From assembly GCF_002994745.2 (NCBI RefSeq), contig NC_037088.1, forward strand, positions 45,686,911-45,750,910: a stretch of 64,000 bases of DNA, read 5' to 3'. The stretch is from Rosa chinensis. Lineage: Eukaryota; Streptophyta; Magnoliopsida; Rosales; Rosaceae. The translations under genes and the position numbers were made by a program. This document shows positions 46,045 through 58,606 of this stretch, piece after piece (the first letter of the stretch is position 1; each line of letters begins with the position of its first letter). Under the pieces are notes generated by a model. It was given only the letters and a program-made list of their open reading frames with translations. It was not told the DNA's origin and searched no databases.

Positions 46045-47456
46045 AGTTGACTTTTTATGAGTTAACAATTTGAGAAAATTTTCTTCACTTAAGTTGTAGG
46101 GGACGTTAAACCGAGTCCGTGGACGTCTGGTACACTTAAATCGGAGTTCGTATGTGAAAGTTATAGCTTAAAATGTGAAAGTTACTGTTTATGGTAATAA
46201 GTATATATATGGAAATTACTATTAGTAGGTTTCCATTTTCGGAAACCTCAGTAACTCTTTCTCTTTCTCTCCTTTCCCCGAGTTTCCTCTTCCCCTTCGG
46301 CCTCTCTTCAATTTCCGGCAAATTTGCTCCTTCCGGCCACCCAACGACGAACTCTGGACATTGGACGACGCTCCTCCTCCTCCTTGACACACCTGCGGCG
46401 GTGGTTCTTGACGATTTGGCTGGAATTTTGTAGATCGAGCTCCTACATTACACTGTAGCAGTCGACTTCAATCGCCGATTTCTTCCAATTCCGGCCACAA
46501 AACCAGATATAGTAGAGGCGCCTCGAGCCAAGGATCATTTCCCCTCAAGCTTCTAGCTTCAATTCGTGGTGTGGAGAGTGAATCGAAGAAATTTCAAAAC
46601 TAGGGTTTTGAAATTTCTGGGCTTGTGTTCATCAGCCAAATTGGAGCTCTTCAAGATAAAATTGGAACTTATTGTAGTTGAGAAAGATGTTGGGTTTGTT
46701 GAGTAGGTGGTGCTGCCAAATTTTGGTGGCCATTGGAGGTGGTTGCTGTCGGCGCGTGTAGCCCACGTGCCGCCACTGTAGATGGCGCGTAGGGTGGAGT
46801 TTTTGGTTTCTGTTTTTAGCTAATTATAATGTACATGAGTTGTGGAGGTTGTCAATGTGATTTTGATGAAGATTGGAGAAGTTGTAAATAGATTATAAAT
46901 TTTTGAATAGTTAAGAGTTTCGGTTATCAAATTTCGAGAAACCGACTATCGGAATTTCTCTTGAATTTTGCCTAGAATTTATATATTGACGAACCGACTT
47001 AATTGGTGTAGTTTGGATGGAATCCGAGGTGGATTGAAGGAGTTGGGTATAAGGAGATGTTTAGGAACTTCATTATCTAATTATCGTAAATTTAAGTTTC
47101 CGTCCTGTAATAATATTTTTATGAGTGCTATTCGTACAGGACGAGAGGAGTCTTCATACGAGGAGAATACCAATCGACGACTGGACTAGCCGAATACTGT
47201 GAGTGGACTTTTGTTTTTAAGAATTGATGCATGCGATTATTTTCCCGAAATAATGTTTTACTTATTTGTTTATCATTTCCTCATTTTGCTATAATTTGCC
47301 TTTGGGAAATTGTTTTCGAGATATCTTATGGATTTGTTTGCATTGTTGATTCTACGACGATTATGATTTATCACGATTATTATTTTGGTTTATGATTCAT
47401 ATTGATCTATATGATTTTTCGCCGATTTATAGTTACCGATTATCGCTCGGCTATAT
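45919..47456. repeat. LTR A, 5' portion (chromovirus-like)
   Basis: Starts TGTTACGCCCCGTATCC. It shares with the Tekay LTR the block GAAGTTGACTTTTTATGAG followed by TTCTTCAC..AAGTTGTAG and AATCGGAGTTCGTATG..AAGTTAT, then a CT-rich, GC-rich leader (46250-46800) and a donor-like GTGAGT at 47199. Contains a 30-nt G-run. It is interrupted by LTR B at 47457 and resumes after 60805; its right end was not found. Confidence 0.65.
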
Positions 47457-47803
47457 TGTGTTGCCCCGGAAATTCGTGACTTTTTTCGAGGATTTTGTGG
47501 AATTTAATTTAGTAATTATCGGATGGTTTCGTGGTTAGTGGATGGAGCGGAAGTGTTTCGGGCGAATAATTAATTGAAATGCACATTTTAGGGGGGGGGT
47601 TACGAAGTCAACTTTTTATACGCACGGAATTTGGGAAAACTTTCTTCACGAAAGTCGTAGAGCCCGTCGATACGAGTTCGTACATATGCGGAACGCAAGA
47701 ATCGGAGTTTGTACGAATTAGTTATCGCATTTAGAAGAATTTCCAAATTTAGTATATATATTTTTGGAAACCTTCCCTATTTAGGGTTTCCATTTCTGTC
47801 AGC

Positions 47804-47841
<38 letters not shown>

Positions 47842-48476
47842 CTCTCTTGTCCGAAACCACCAGAAAACAGAGCAAAGTTGGCTGAGCTCTCTCTCCCTCC
47901 ACCGGCCACCAATCAACACCAGACCACTTCCTATAGCTTCGCCTCGACTTTGCGCAGCCGCCAGTGGCAGCCTTGCGCCACAACAAGTCCGACAGCGGCG
48001 GCGGAGGACTCGGCTCCGTTTGAGCCGATTTTGAGTCGAGCTCGATATCTCGAGCTACAGGCCACCAATTCTCTTGATTTTTGGCTCGTTGGACTCGCCT
48101 CAACTTCCTGAACAAGCACCAAGGAGGACGGGACCTGGGTAGATCGATTTCACGTTCGTCGGAGCTCAACCTGTGATGACCTGGTTTTCTGTTATTTAAA
48201 TTTGGTATTTAATAATGGACCAGTTGTACGAATAATTGTTATAATGCTTTATTCGTAGATTTTTTATGGAGTAGAATGATTTTCGTACGTATAAATAATT
48301 GAATTTCACAGTTTAGGGGGTCGTGTGAAGTTTGACTTTTTATATGTTGGGATTCTCGGAAAATTTCCTTCACGAAAGTTGTAGAGCGCGTCGATACGAG
48401 TTCGTGGACATGTGGAACGCGTAAATCGGAGTTCGTATGAGGAAGTTATGGCTATGGAAAGAAGTTTCCATTTTAG

Positions 48477-48484
48477 TATATAAA
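48477..48484 (+). promoter_or_regulatory. Tekay LTR TATA box
   Basis: TATATAAA, about 300 bp into the 5' LTR and upstream of a CT-rich leader, the usual plant promoter arrangement. It is repeated at 56116-56123 in the 3' LTR. Confidence 0.65.
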
Positions 48485-49496
48485 GGGAAAATTAGAATTT
48501 TATTTCATTATTTCCCTTTCCTTTTCCGGAAACCATACCCTCTCTCTCTCTTCTCTCTCGTCCGCTCCCTCAGTATCGAAGATTTTCGACTGACCCGACC
48601 CGAACCCGGCCGATCCGACCCGACTTTTCCGGCCAACTGCGGCGGTCTCCGGCCTTGAAACTTGGCCAGCAGGGTCGCCTCTTCCGTCTGGTCGTCCCTC
48701 TGGTGGTCTCTATCGCCGATTCTTCTCCACGGCGGCGCTGCAAGGCGGTGCAGCCTTGTGTTTTCGGACCCGGCCGGAAAACACAGCTCCGACGTCGGCA
48801 CGGCTTCGAGTTTTCTTGGTTGAGCTCAGAGCTGCCTCGCCGATCGATCCTTGGTGGTTGTTTGGATCGATTCACGTGAAAATTCGATCAACTCGGATTG
48901 GATTACTATTCACGGCTTGTGAGGTAGTTTTCGATCCCTTAAGCTTGTTTTCTGACTTCGATCCTGTTATGAAAGTTCACAAGCATGCTTAGATGAAGCT
49001 TTTTGATGTTGGGAGTTTTGTGAAATATTGAGTTTTGGCCGGCGGCGGTGCGCCACCGTCTGTGGCGGCGTTCCGGCGGTGTTCTGGCCATGTATGGAAC
49101 TGTTTCTGCTATTATATGTCTTCTACTCGTCGATACGAGCGTTTCGATATATAATATGCAAATTTTGGAGTTCGATTGGATTTGTTAGGATTTTTGCAGT
49201 TTCATACCGATCAATTTATTTGATCCGTGAGGATTCGAGCGTCCGATCGATTTGTGGTTTGGTCACATCGATCGTGGACGTATTCCGAAGACATGGGGAG
49301 GTCTCGGATGTGGTTTTGCCTCGATTGGCGCCACTTTGGGGATTTTAGTTCAAAAACAGGGGTTTCGAACTAAATCAAATGTGAATCATTACTAAGTTGG
49401 AACCATATGTGATTAGGTACTTGACGAAGTATTTGGACGAGTGGTTAGTGATAGTTTTGGTTCGGTTCTGTATTGAAGACGCAGCAGGAGTTCAAG

Positions 49497-50627
49497 GTGA
49501 GTAAATCTCACAAGGATCTTTATGAACAGAAGTACCATTATTGTTTTGGCGTTAATTATTTAACTGCAAACTATAGTTGGTATTAGTAGGCATTCCTGAG
49601 CGAATGACTACATATATATATATATATTTAGATGAAATATATATATCCTTGTGAATGATTATGATGAATAATAATATGCATGATGGTGTTCATATTATTG
49701 TTAAATGCGACTTTTCAAGAGACGATATTATAGAAAAAGATGTTTTCTATTGTTTGGAAAGCATTGAGCTTGATGTTACATTTTGAGTCAAGCGTGACTC
49801 ATTTTAGATGTATTGGTTTTAGTATCAAGGGTCACAGATGGTGAGCAGGGATTAGGAAAACCGAAACTAGATGTTGTATGTTCTTAAGTCAGATGCGACT
49901 TACTTAACGTTGATCTCAAGACCAGATAGGGTCTAGGAAGATCTTACGTCACAGATGGTGATAGATCATAGATAGCAACAGGTTGCAGATGGTAACCTTG
50001 ATGTTTGACTTCATGACCAGAGGGGGTCTGAAGATCACGAGTCACAGATGGTGATAAATGGTTGAGCTGAGACCAGATGGGGTCTAAAGATTATAGGTCA
50101 CAGATGGTGACAGGTTGCAGATGGCGACCTTGATGTTGATTTCCTGACTAGACGGAGTCTGAATCATATGTCACAGATGGTGACAGTTCACAGATGGTGA
50201 TAGATCACAGATGGTGTTCAAGGCAGGAAATAGGTAATCACGTCCTGATTAGGATGAGTGAGTACAATTTATCTGCCATGATAGCTTATGGGAGTAACAG
50301 TCGAGGTTGCTTGAGACTCATAGGTTCGCGGCTTAAAGGAGAGTTCAGATGGCATTCTTCTTTAATTGTCTAGATGAGACTTGAATTGCTACTTGATGGT
50401 TAAGTTAGCAAATAGGATATGGTCATAGCGGTGACTCATGTTGTCCTTTCTGTGGAAAGGATATTGAATGTTAGAAGGATTCATGGCTGCATGTTTCCTT
50501 AAGTAGATTGATGTGAGTTGTTGATTGATGTTCATGAGTTACTCATACGAGCTTGAAGAAGCTTACCGGGTTTGTTGTTTGGCAACCCCGGTGCACCATT
50601 CTTTTGGTGTAGGGGTTAATCCTGCAG
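49497..50627 (+). other. Candidate intron within the Tekay LTR
   Basis: The donor TTCAAG/GTGAGTAAA at 49496/49497 and acceptor CCTGCAG/GTCAGG at 50627/50628 are near-ideal plant splice sites in the transcribed orientation, enclosing 1131 bp of AT-rich sequence. The same positions in LTR B read AG/GTAAGT and CCTGCAG/GTAAG (59562-60537). Splicing is inferred only. Confidence 0.45.
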
Positions 50628-50970
50628 GTCAGGAAAATCGTGGCTGAAGCAGAGGCAGCTTGTTGGCAGCTGAACGGGTAGGAAGCAATTTTTGTTGGCT
50701 TTGCCAATATATGACTTCCGCTATGCAGTAAGCTCTGAGGAGCATTTACGTTTTATTGTGATGACAATTAAATTCGTAAATTTGTATAATATATAACTCT
50801 GTGGAGCGAGTGTATGTTATCTTGGATGATTCAGTGTATCAGTAGGTACTTGTTTTAAGGGAAAGATGTTCCAGGTATTTGTATTGATGACTGAATATTC
50901 ACGCATGTATAATTATGGGATTATATATATATCGATTTTTATTGTTGTAAAAATCAGGGGCGTGACAGAT

Positions 50971-50982
50971 TGGTATCAGAGC
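50971..50982 (+). promoter_or_regulatory. Tekay primer-binding site (tRNA-iMet)
   Basis: TGGTATCAGAGC, three bases inside the 5' LTR end; complementary to the 3' end of initiator tRNA-Met. It primes minus-strand DNA synthesis. Confidence 0.93.
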
Positions 50983-51336
50983 GTAAGGTACATATTTGGT
51001 GACACAATCAATACTCCTCGAGTGATGGCCCGTCTGCAGCGGATCCCCATCATATGCTCTTCGGTATTGATATAGTCATTGGGTATGTAGTGAACGGTAG
51101 GATGTGAGTCGTCAGGGTAGTGTCGACTTAGGGAAGGAAGTGTAGGAGCTAGATGTAGCTTCTATGAGTTAAAGACTTTTAAGGAATGATGACCTTTAGT
51201 CTAACTCAAGATTTACGTAGGGGATGGAATTGTATCCTTGACGTAGCATTGTGGTTGATCGAGTCATAGCGTTGACTTATACTTGTGTTTGAGAGTTATA
51301 CATGTATTAACCACATGTTGTTATACTCCTTAGGTG

Positions 51337-54300
51337 ATGGACCCTCGAGGAGGCAGAGCTAGGGGTCGAGGTAGACCCAGAGGCAGAGGTAGTGCCCGAG
51401 GTAGAGGCGGGATTCCTCCTCCTGTTGAGGAGATGTTTGAGAATGATGTGGAGGCATCAAATGTTGAGTTGCCTGTTCCACCTGTGGTGGAGGTTGCTAA
51501 CGTTGTAGATCCTACTCGTTTGTCGAAGTTGGCAAAGGAGATTTCGAGATTGGGAGGAGTTCCATTTCAGGGAGGTACGGATCACATGTTGGCAGACCAA
51601 TGGATTGAGAATATGAAGACCTACTTCGAGATGGTCGTCTGTGACGACATTGAGAAGAGGAAGATTTCCACATTTATGCTCCAAGGCGATGCACGGGTTT
51701 GGTGGAATGGCACACAGAGGGTGATGGACGTGTCCACCATGACCTGGAATGAGTTTGTGGAACTGTTCAGGAAAAAGTACTTTCCGCCTTCAGTGAGGGA
51801 GCAGATGGAAAGGGAATTCATCTCGTTAGTCCAAGGGACTAAGAGTGTGAGGGAGTATGAAGCTGAGTTCTCAAGGTTGTATCGCTTTGTGAGGCAGATG
51901 GATGCTGAGAGCTTAGCTATGAAGTTTCAGTGGGGACTGAATGCTTCAATCCGGCGCGATGTCGCTGTTCTGGAACTGAAGACGGTAGAGCTCATTTTCG
52001 TTAAGGCTATGGCCATTGAGCAGGAGAACTTGACTCTCCAAGAACACGAATCGGCTGAGAGGGATTTCCAAAGAAAGGGAAAGGCAACTGCGGGGAGCAG
52101 TAAGGCATCAGGGAATCGAGGTGGATTCTGGAAGAGACAGAGGACTAATCAGCAGGCACCAGCTAGGGCTGCAGCTGCACCTGCTAGGGTTGCACCTAAT
52201 AGGCCAGTGGCGAACCCGAAGTGTTTCAATTGCAATGAGATGGGCCATGTTGCTCGAGATTGCACGAAACCTAAGAACTTGGCATGCTTCACATGTGGCC
52301 AGACGGGGCACTTCTCAAGGGATTGTACCCAGCAGCGTAGGGGACAAGGAAATCAGCAGAGGCATCTACCTCCGGGAAATGCTAGGGTGTTTGCTATTGG
52401 TCAGCAGAATGCCGGAGTGGAAGGTACCTTATCCTTATTTGATTTCTTTGCTAGGGTGTTATTTGATACGGGAGCGTCCCACTCTTTCATATCTAGTTCT
52501 GTGGTTGATATGTTAGGTTTAACTCCTAGGCCTCTTGCTAGATCCTTGTGTGTTATTTCCCCACTTGGTGTTTCCCTTGAGCTTGATAAGTTTTGTGATG
52601 CTTGTCCAATTGTGATTGGTGGTAAGGAGTTTACCGCGGCCTTGATTGTATTAGCAGATCATAAGTATGATGTCATTTTGGGTATTGATTGGCTGAGGCC
52701 AAACCATGCTATGATTGATTGCTTTGAAATGGTAGTGTCATTTCATATACCTGGGCAGCCGGTGTTTCGTTATCGGTGTCTTAGGTCAGATACTGCTTTA
52801 AGGGCAGGATTCTTAGCTCATGTGGAGTCAGTGAGTTGTACTGCGGTTATGGCAGAGATTTCTGTGGTTTCCGAGTACATTGATGTATTTCAGGAGATAC
52901 CAGGATTACCTCCGAGGAGGGAAGTGGATTTTGCTATCGATGTGATACCAGGTACTGCACCTGTATCTATGGCACCATTTCGGATGGCACCAACTGAACT
53001 TAAAGAGTTGAAGGAGCAAATTGATGGTTTACTTGAGCAAGGGTTCATTAGACCTAGTGCTTCTCCTTGGGGTGCACCTGTGGTGTTTGCGAAGAAGAAG
53101 GATGGTTCACTAAGGTTGTGTGTGGATTATCGGCAGTTGAACAAGGTGACGATTAAGAATAGGTACCCTTTACCTAGGATTGATGACTTGTTCGACCAGC
53201 TTAAGGAAGCTGCTGTATTCTCGAAGATCGATTTGAGATCCGGATATCACCAGTTGAGGGTGAAAGATGATGATGTTCCTAAGACTGCTTTTAGGACTAG
53301 GTATGGACACTTTGAGTTTGTTGTCATGCCTTTTGGTTTAACCAATGCACCTGCAGCCTTTATGGACTTGATGAACCGTATGTTCAGTCCGTACTTGGAT
53401 AAGTTTGTGGTAGTGTTCGTGGATGATATTTTGGTTTATTCCAAGACGTTGGAGGATCATGATCAACATCTGCGGATTGTGCTACAACTTTTGAGAGAAG
53501 AGAAGTTGTTTGCGAAATTCGAGAAGTGCGAATTTTGGCAAAGGGAGATCAAGTTCCTTGGTCATGTGATTTCGAAGGATGGAATCTCTGTGGATCCTTC
53601 TAAGGTGGAAGCAGTGATGAACTGGGGCCAACCCACTACAGTTACTGAGGTACGTAGTTTCCTGGGTTTGGCAGGTTATTATCGGAGATTCATTGAGGGA
53701 TTTTCTAGCATTGCTTCGGCTTTGACCAAGTTGACCAGGAAGAATGTCCAGTTTGTGTGGACTGAAGAATGTGAACGAGCATTCAATGAGTTGAAGGCTA
53801 GATTGACCACAGCCCCAGTGTTGACTATTCCCACAAGCGGTGGCGGTTTAGTCATCTATAGTGATGCGTCTCATCAAGGTTTGGGGTGTGTATTGATGCA
53901 GCATGGAGGTGTTGTCGCTTATGGTTCTAGACAGTTGAAGGTGCATGAGCGTAATTACCCCACTCATGATTTGGAGTTGGCTGCTGTTGTGTTTGCCTTG
54001 AAGATTTGGAGGCATTACTTGTATGGGGAGAAGTTCGAACTCTTTTCGGATCATAAGAGTTTGAAGTATCTGTTCTCTCAGAAGGAGTTGAACATGAGAC
54101 AGAGAAGGTGGATGGAACTCATAAAGGACTATGATTTCACCTTGGAGTATCATCCAGGAAAGGCCAATGTGGTGGCGGATGCTTTGAGTAGAAAGCCCAG
54201 AGGTATTGTTGCTTCTATTATGGTTCAGGAATGGCTTATGTTGGAGACTGCATCTGAGTTTGACCTTGTGCAAGCAAGAGTTGAGAATGGAAGTTTCCTT

Positions 54301-55776
54301 GGAAGTATCACGGTACAGCCTGCCCTGATTTCCAGGATCATTCAAGGTCAGAAAGAGGATGAGTTCTCACGCGCGAAGTTGGCAGAGTTAGCTGCAGACG
54401 TACCCATTGATGTTCCAGGTGAGTGGACGGTGGGAGTAGATGATGGTTTGAGGTTGAACCATAGGTTGTATGTTCCGGATCGTGTTGACCTCAGGGGAGA
54501 GATTCTTCGTCAGGGGCATCGATCGCGGCATACTGTGCACCCTGGAAGCACTAAGATGTATCGGGATTTGCGAAGGCAATTCTGGTGGAATGGAATGAAA
54601 AAGGACGTGGCAGAGTATGTTTCCAAGTGTCTTACTTGCCAACGTGTGAAGGCTGAGCATCAGAGACCTGCAGGTATGTTGAAGCCATTACCTATTCCCG
54701 TATGGAAGTGGGAGCAGATCTCGATGGATTTTGTCACTGGACTGCCTAGGTCCAAACGAAGTCACGATGCAGTGTGGGTGATCGTGGATCGTTTGACGAA
54801 ATCAGCGCACTTTCTTCCGGTGTCAATGACGTATTCGGTTGACATGTTGTGCGAGCTTTACATCGAGGTAATCGTGAAACTTCATGGTGTGCCTGTGTCA
54901 ATTGTTTCTGATCGTGATACTCGGTTTACTTCAAAATTTTGGAGCGGTTTCCAAAAGGCCATGGGAACTGATTTAGATATGAGTACGGCATTTCACCCTC
55001 AGACTGATGGGCAGACTGAGCGAGTGAATCAGGTGTTGGAGGATATGTTGAGAGCCTGTGTGTTGGACTTCAAGGGAAGCTGGGAGGATCATCTGCCGTT
55101 GATTGAATTCTCCTACAACAACAGTTATCACTCCAGTATTGGCATGGCACCATATGAGGCCCTGTATGGTAGGCCATGTAGATCTCCGATCTGCTGGGCA
55201 GAGGCAGGAGATAAGGTGTTATTGGGTCCTGAGATTGTCCAGGAGACCTCTGATAAGATTTCGGTTATCAGGGACAGGATTCGAACAGCACAGAGTAGAC
55301 AGAAGAGTTATGCAGATTTGAAAAGGAGACAGGTTGAGTTTAAAGAGGGTGATCATGTGTTCTTGAAGGTCTCACCCATGAAGGGTGTGGTGAGATTTGG
55401 CAAGAAAGGGAAGTTATCGCCAAGGTTTGTCGGACCTTTTGAAATTCTGGAAAGGGTAGGAGATTTGGCTTATAGGCTTGCCTTGCCTCCTATTATGTCT
55501 GGCGTGCATAATGTTTTCCATGTGTCTATGTTGAGGAAGTATGTTCAGGATGAGTCACATGTGATTGATTATGGTACGATTGAGGTGCATGCGGATACGA
55601 CCTTTGTTGTTGAGCCTGTTCGAATTTTGGATAGGTCAACAAAGCAACTTCGAAGGAAAGAAGTTGACTTGGTCAAGGTATTGTGGAGTCACCATGACGA
55701 GGGTGATGCTTCTTGGGAGTTGGAGTCAGATATGAGAGCGAAGTACCCACAGTTGTTTGTTGATGAGCAAGCGTGA
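51337..55776 (+). CDS. Tekay/Del gag-pol polyprotein, intact
   Basis: One uninterrupted frame of 1479 codons from the ATG at 51337 (preceded in frame by a GTG). N-terminus is Arg/Gly-rich. Gag (retrotrans_gag) spans about 70-240, with two CCHC zinc knuckles at 296-309 ([14 protein letters not shown]) and 317-330 ([14 protein letters not shown]). Protease has DTGAS at 377-381. Reverse transcriptase shows [13 protein letters not shown] sequence and FVDD at 694-697. RNase H has its first Asp at 843 (YSDAS). Integrase has the HHCC zinc finger from about 1068 and a D,D-35-E triad at 1131, 1192 and 1228. A chromodomain at about 1425-1475 ([22 protein letters not shown]) suggests targeting to chromatin. 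The domain order and C-terminal chromodomain define a chromovirus. All catalytic residues are present. Confidence 0.97.
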   Translation: MDPRGGRARGRGRPRGRGSARGRGGIPPPVEEMFENDVEASNVELPVPPVVEVANVVDPTRLSKLAKEISRLGGVPFQGGTDHMLADQWIENMKTYFEMVVCDDIEKRKISTFMLQGDARVWWNGTQRVMDVSTMTWNEFVELFRKKYFPPSVREQMEREFISLVQGTKSVREYEAEFSRLYRFVRQMDAESLAMKFQWGLNASIRRDVAVLELKTVELIFVKAMAIEQENLTLQEHESAERDFQRKGKATAGSSKASGNRGGFWKRQRTNQQAPARAAAAPARVAPNRPVANPKCFNCNEMGHVARDCTKPKNLACFTCGQTGHFSRDCTQQRRGQGNQQRHLPPGNARVFAIGQQNAGVEGTLSLFDFFARVLFDTGASHSFISSSVVDMLGLTPRPLARSLCVISPLGVSLELDKFCDACPIVIGGKEFTAALIVLADHKYDVILGIDWLRPNHAMIDCFEMVVSFHIPGQPVFRYRCLRSDTALRAGFLAHVESVSCTAVMAEISVVSEYIDVFQEIPGLPPRREVDFAIDVIPGTAPVSMAPFRMAPTELKELKEQIDGLLEQGFIRPSASPWGAPVVFAKKKDGSLRLCVDYRQLNKVTIKNRYPLPRIDDLFDQLKEAAVFSKIDLRSGYHQLRVKDDDVPKTAFRTRYGHFEFVVMPFGLTNAPAAFMDLMNRMFSPYLDKFVVVFVDDILVYSKTLEDHDQHLRIVLQLLREEKLFAKFEKCEFWQREIKFLGHVISKDGISVDPSKVEAVMNWGQPTTVTEVRSFLGLAGYYRRFIEGFSSIASALTKLTRKNVQFVWTEECERAFNELKARLTTAPVLTIPTSGGGLVIYSDASHQGLGCVLMQHGGVVAYGSRQLKVHERNYPTHDLELAAVVFALKIWRHYLYGEKFELFSDHKSLKYLFSQKELNMRQRRWMELIKDYDFTLEYHPGKANVVADALSRKPRGIVASIMVQEWLMLETASEFDLVQARVENGSFLGSITVQPALISRIIQGQKEDEFSRAKLAELAADVPIDVPGEWTVGVDDGLRLNHRLYVPDRVDLRGEILRQGHRSRHTVHPGSTKMYRDLRRQFWWNGMKKDVAEYVSKCLTCQRVKAEHQRPAGMLKPLPIPVWKWEQISMDFVTGLPRSKRSHDAVWVIVDRLTKSAHFLPVSMTYSVDMLCELYIEVIVKLHGVPVSIVSDRDTRFTSKFWSGFQKAMGTDLDMSTAFHPQTDGQTERVNQVLEDMLRACVLDFKGSWEDHLPLIEFSYNNSYHSSIGMAPYEALYGRPCRSPICWAEAGDKVLLGPEIVQETSDKISVIRDRIRTAQSRQKSYADLKRRQVEFKEGDHVFLKVSPMKGVVRFGKKGKLSPRFVGPFEILERVGDLAYRLALPPIMSGVHNVFHVSMLRKYVQDESHVIDYGTIEVHADTTFVVEPVRILDRSTKQLRRKEVDLVKVLWSHHDEGDASWELESDMRAKYPQLFVDEQA

Positions 55777-55796
55777 ATTTCGGGACGAAATTCCTT

Positions 55797-55810
55797 TAAG
55801 GAGGGTAGAC
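55797..55810 (+). promoter_or_regulatory. Tekay polypurine tract
   Basis: TAAGGAGGGTAGAC, purine-rich, immediately before the 3' LTR. It primes plus-strand synthesis. Confidence 0.8.
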
Positions 55811-58606
55811 TGTGATGACCTGGTTTTCTGTTATTTAAATTTGGTATTTAATAATGGACCAGTTGTACGAATAATTGTTATAATGCTTTATTCGTAGATT
55901 TTTTATGGAGTAGAATGATTTTCGTACGTATAAATAATTGAATTTCACAGTTTAGGGGGTCGTGTGAAGTTTGACTTTTTATATGTTGGGATTCTCGGAA
56001 AATTTCCTTCACGAAAGTTGTAGAGCGCGTCGATACGAGTTCGTGGACATGTGGAACGCGTAAATCGGAGTTCGTATGAGGAAGTTATGGCTATGGAAAG
56101 AAGTTTCCATTTTAGTATATAAAGGGAAAATTAGAATTTTATTTCATTATTTCCCTTTCCTTTTCCGGAAACCATACCCTCTCTCTCTCTTCTCTCTCGT
56201 CCGCTCCCTCAGTATCGAAGATTTTCGACTGACCCGACCCGAACCCGGCCGATCCGACCCGACTTTTCCGGCCAACTGCGGCGGTCTCCGGCCTTGAAAC
56301 TTGGCCAGCAGGGTCGCCTCTTCCGTCTGGTCGTCCCTCTGGTGGTCTCTATCGCCGATTCTTCTCCACGGCGGCGCTGCAAGGCGGTGCAGCCTTGTGT
56401 TTTCGGACCCGGCCGGAAAACACAGCTCCGACGTCGGCACGGCTTCGAGTTTTCTTGGTTGAGCTCAGAGCTGCCTCGCCGATCGATCCTTGGTGGTTGT
56501 TTGGATCGATTCACGTGAAAATTCGATCAACTCGGATTGGATTACTATTCACGGCTTGTGAGGTAGTTTTCGATCCCTTAAGCTTGTTTTCTGACTTCGA
56601 TCCTGTTATGAAAGTTCACAAGCATGCTTAGATGAAGCTTTTTGATGTTGGGAGTTTTGTGAAATATTGAGTTTTGGCCGGCGGCGGTGCGCCACCGTCT
56701 GTGGCGGCGTTCCGGCGGTGTTCTGGCCATGTATGGAACTGTTTCTGCTATTATATGTCTTCTACTCGTCGATACGAGCGTTTCGATATATAATATGCAA
56801 ATTTTGGAGTTCGATTGGATTTGTTAGGATTTTTGCAGTTTCATACCGATCAATTTATTTGATCCGTGAGGATTCGAGCGTCCGATCGATTTGTGGTTTG
56901 GTCACATCGATCGTGGACGTATTCCGAAGACATGGGGAGGTCTCGGATGTGGTTTTGCCTCGATTGGCGCCACTTTGGGGATTTTAGTTCAAAAACAGGG
57001 GTTTCGAACTAAATCAAATGTGAATCATTACTAAGTTGGAACCATATGTGATTAGGTACTTGACGAAGTATTTGGACGAGTGGTTAGTGATAGTTTTGGT
57101 TCGGTTCTGTATTGAAGACGCAGCAGGAGTTCAAGGTGAGTAAATCTCACAAGGATCTTTATGAACAGAAGTACCATTATTGTTTTGGCGTTAATTATTT
57201 AACTGCAAACTATAGTTGGTATTAGTAGGCATTCCTGAGCGAATGACTACATATATATATATATATTTAGATGAAATATATATATCCTTGTGAATGATTA
57301 TGATGAATAATAATATGCATGATGGTGTTCATATTATTGTTAAATGCGACTTTTCAAGAGACGATATTATAGAAAAAGATGTTTTCTATTGTTTGGAAAG
57401 CATTGAGCTTGATGTTACATTTTGAGTCAAGCGTGACTCATTTTAGATGTATTGGTTTTAGTATCAAGGGTCACAGATGGTGAGCAGGGATTAGGAAAAC
57501 CGAAACTAGATGTTGTATGTTCTTAAGTCAGATGCGACTTACTTAACGTTGATCTCAAGACCAGATAGGGTCTAGGAAGATCTTACGTCACAGATGGTGA
57601 TAGATCATAGATAGCAACAGGTTGCAGATGGTAACCTTGATGTTTGACTTCATGACCAGAGGGGGTCTGAAGATCACGAGTCACAGATGGTGATAAATGG
57701 TTGAGCTGAGACCAGATGGGGTCTAAAGATTATAGGTCACAGATGGTGACAGGTTGCAGATGGCGACCTTGATGTTGATTTCCTGACTAGACGGAGTCTG
57801 AATCATATGTCACAGATGGTGACAGTTCACAGATGGTGATAGATCACAGATGGTGTTCAAGGCAGGAAATAGGTAATCACGTCCTGATTAGGATGAGTGA
57901 GTACAATTTATCTGCCATGATAGCTTATGGGAGTAACAGTCGAGGTTGCTTGAGACTCATAGGTTCGCGGCTTAAAGGAGAGTTCAGATGGCATTCTTCT
58001 TTAATTGTCTAGATGAGACTTGAATTGCTACTTGATGGTTAAGTTAGCAAATAGGATATGGTCATAGCGGTGACTCATGTTGTCCTTTCTGTGGAAAGGA
58101 TATTGAATGTTAGAAGGATTCATGGCTGCATGTTTCCTTAAGTAGATTGATGTGAGTTGTTGATTGATGTTCATGAGTTACTCATACGAGCTTGAAGAAG
58201 CTTACCGGGTTTGTTGTTTGGCAACCCCGGTGCACCATTCTTTTGGTGTAGGGGTTAATCCTGCAGGTCAGGAAAATCGTGGCTGAAGCAGAGGCAGCTT
58301 GTTGGCAGCTGAACGGGTAGGAAGCAATTTTTGTTGGCTTTGCCAATATATGACTTCCGCTATGCAGTAAGCTCTGAGGAGCATTTACGTTTTATTGTGA
58401 TGACAATTAAATTCGTAAATTTGTATAATATATAACTCTGTGGAGCGAGTGTATGTTATCTTGGATGATTCAGTGTATCAGTAGGTACTTGTTTTAAGGG
58501 AAAGATGTTCCAGGTATTTGTATTGATGACTGAATATTCACGCATGTATAATTATGGGATTATATATATATCGATTTTTATTGTTGTAAAAATCAGGGGC
58601 GTGACA
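55811..58606 (+). repeat. Tekay 3' LTR
   Basis: 2796 bp, same sequence as the 5' LTR wherever compared, without indels. Followed by the TSD CAACC. Confidence 0.97.

Larger units (their letters stand above)
48172..50967 (+). repeat. Tekay 5' LTR
   Basis: 2796 bp, TGTGATGACC...GGGGCGTGACA. It holds a TATA box (48477-48484), a CT-rich and GC-rich leader (48540-48860), a candidate intron (49497-50627), an array of short inverted repeats (49785-50216) and a (TA)n run near 49613-49627. Open frames of up to about 106 codons occur in the LTR but match nothing. Confidence 0.97.

Noticed and set aside
45877..46068. Poly-proline protein on the minus strand
   Set aside because: Produced by translating the 30-nt G-run within LTR A.
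48437..49348. Set of open frames in the Tekay LTR, repeated exactly at 56076-56987
   Set aside because: They are the same LTR sequence twice; no frame is conserved in LTR B or matches a family.
50971..50982. Possible tRNA gene
   Set aside because: Only the 12-base primer-binding complement is present, with no cloverleaf around it; the same applies at 41656 and 42078.
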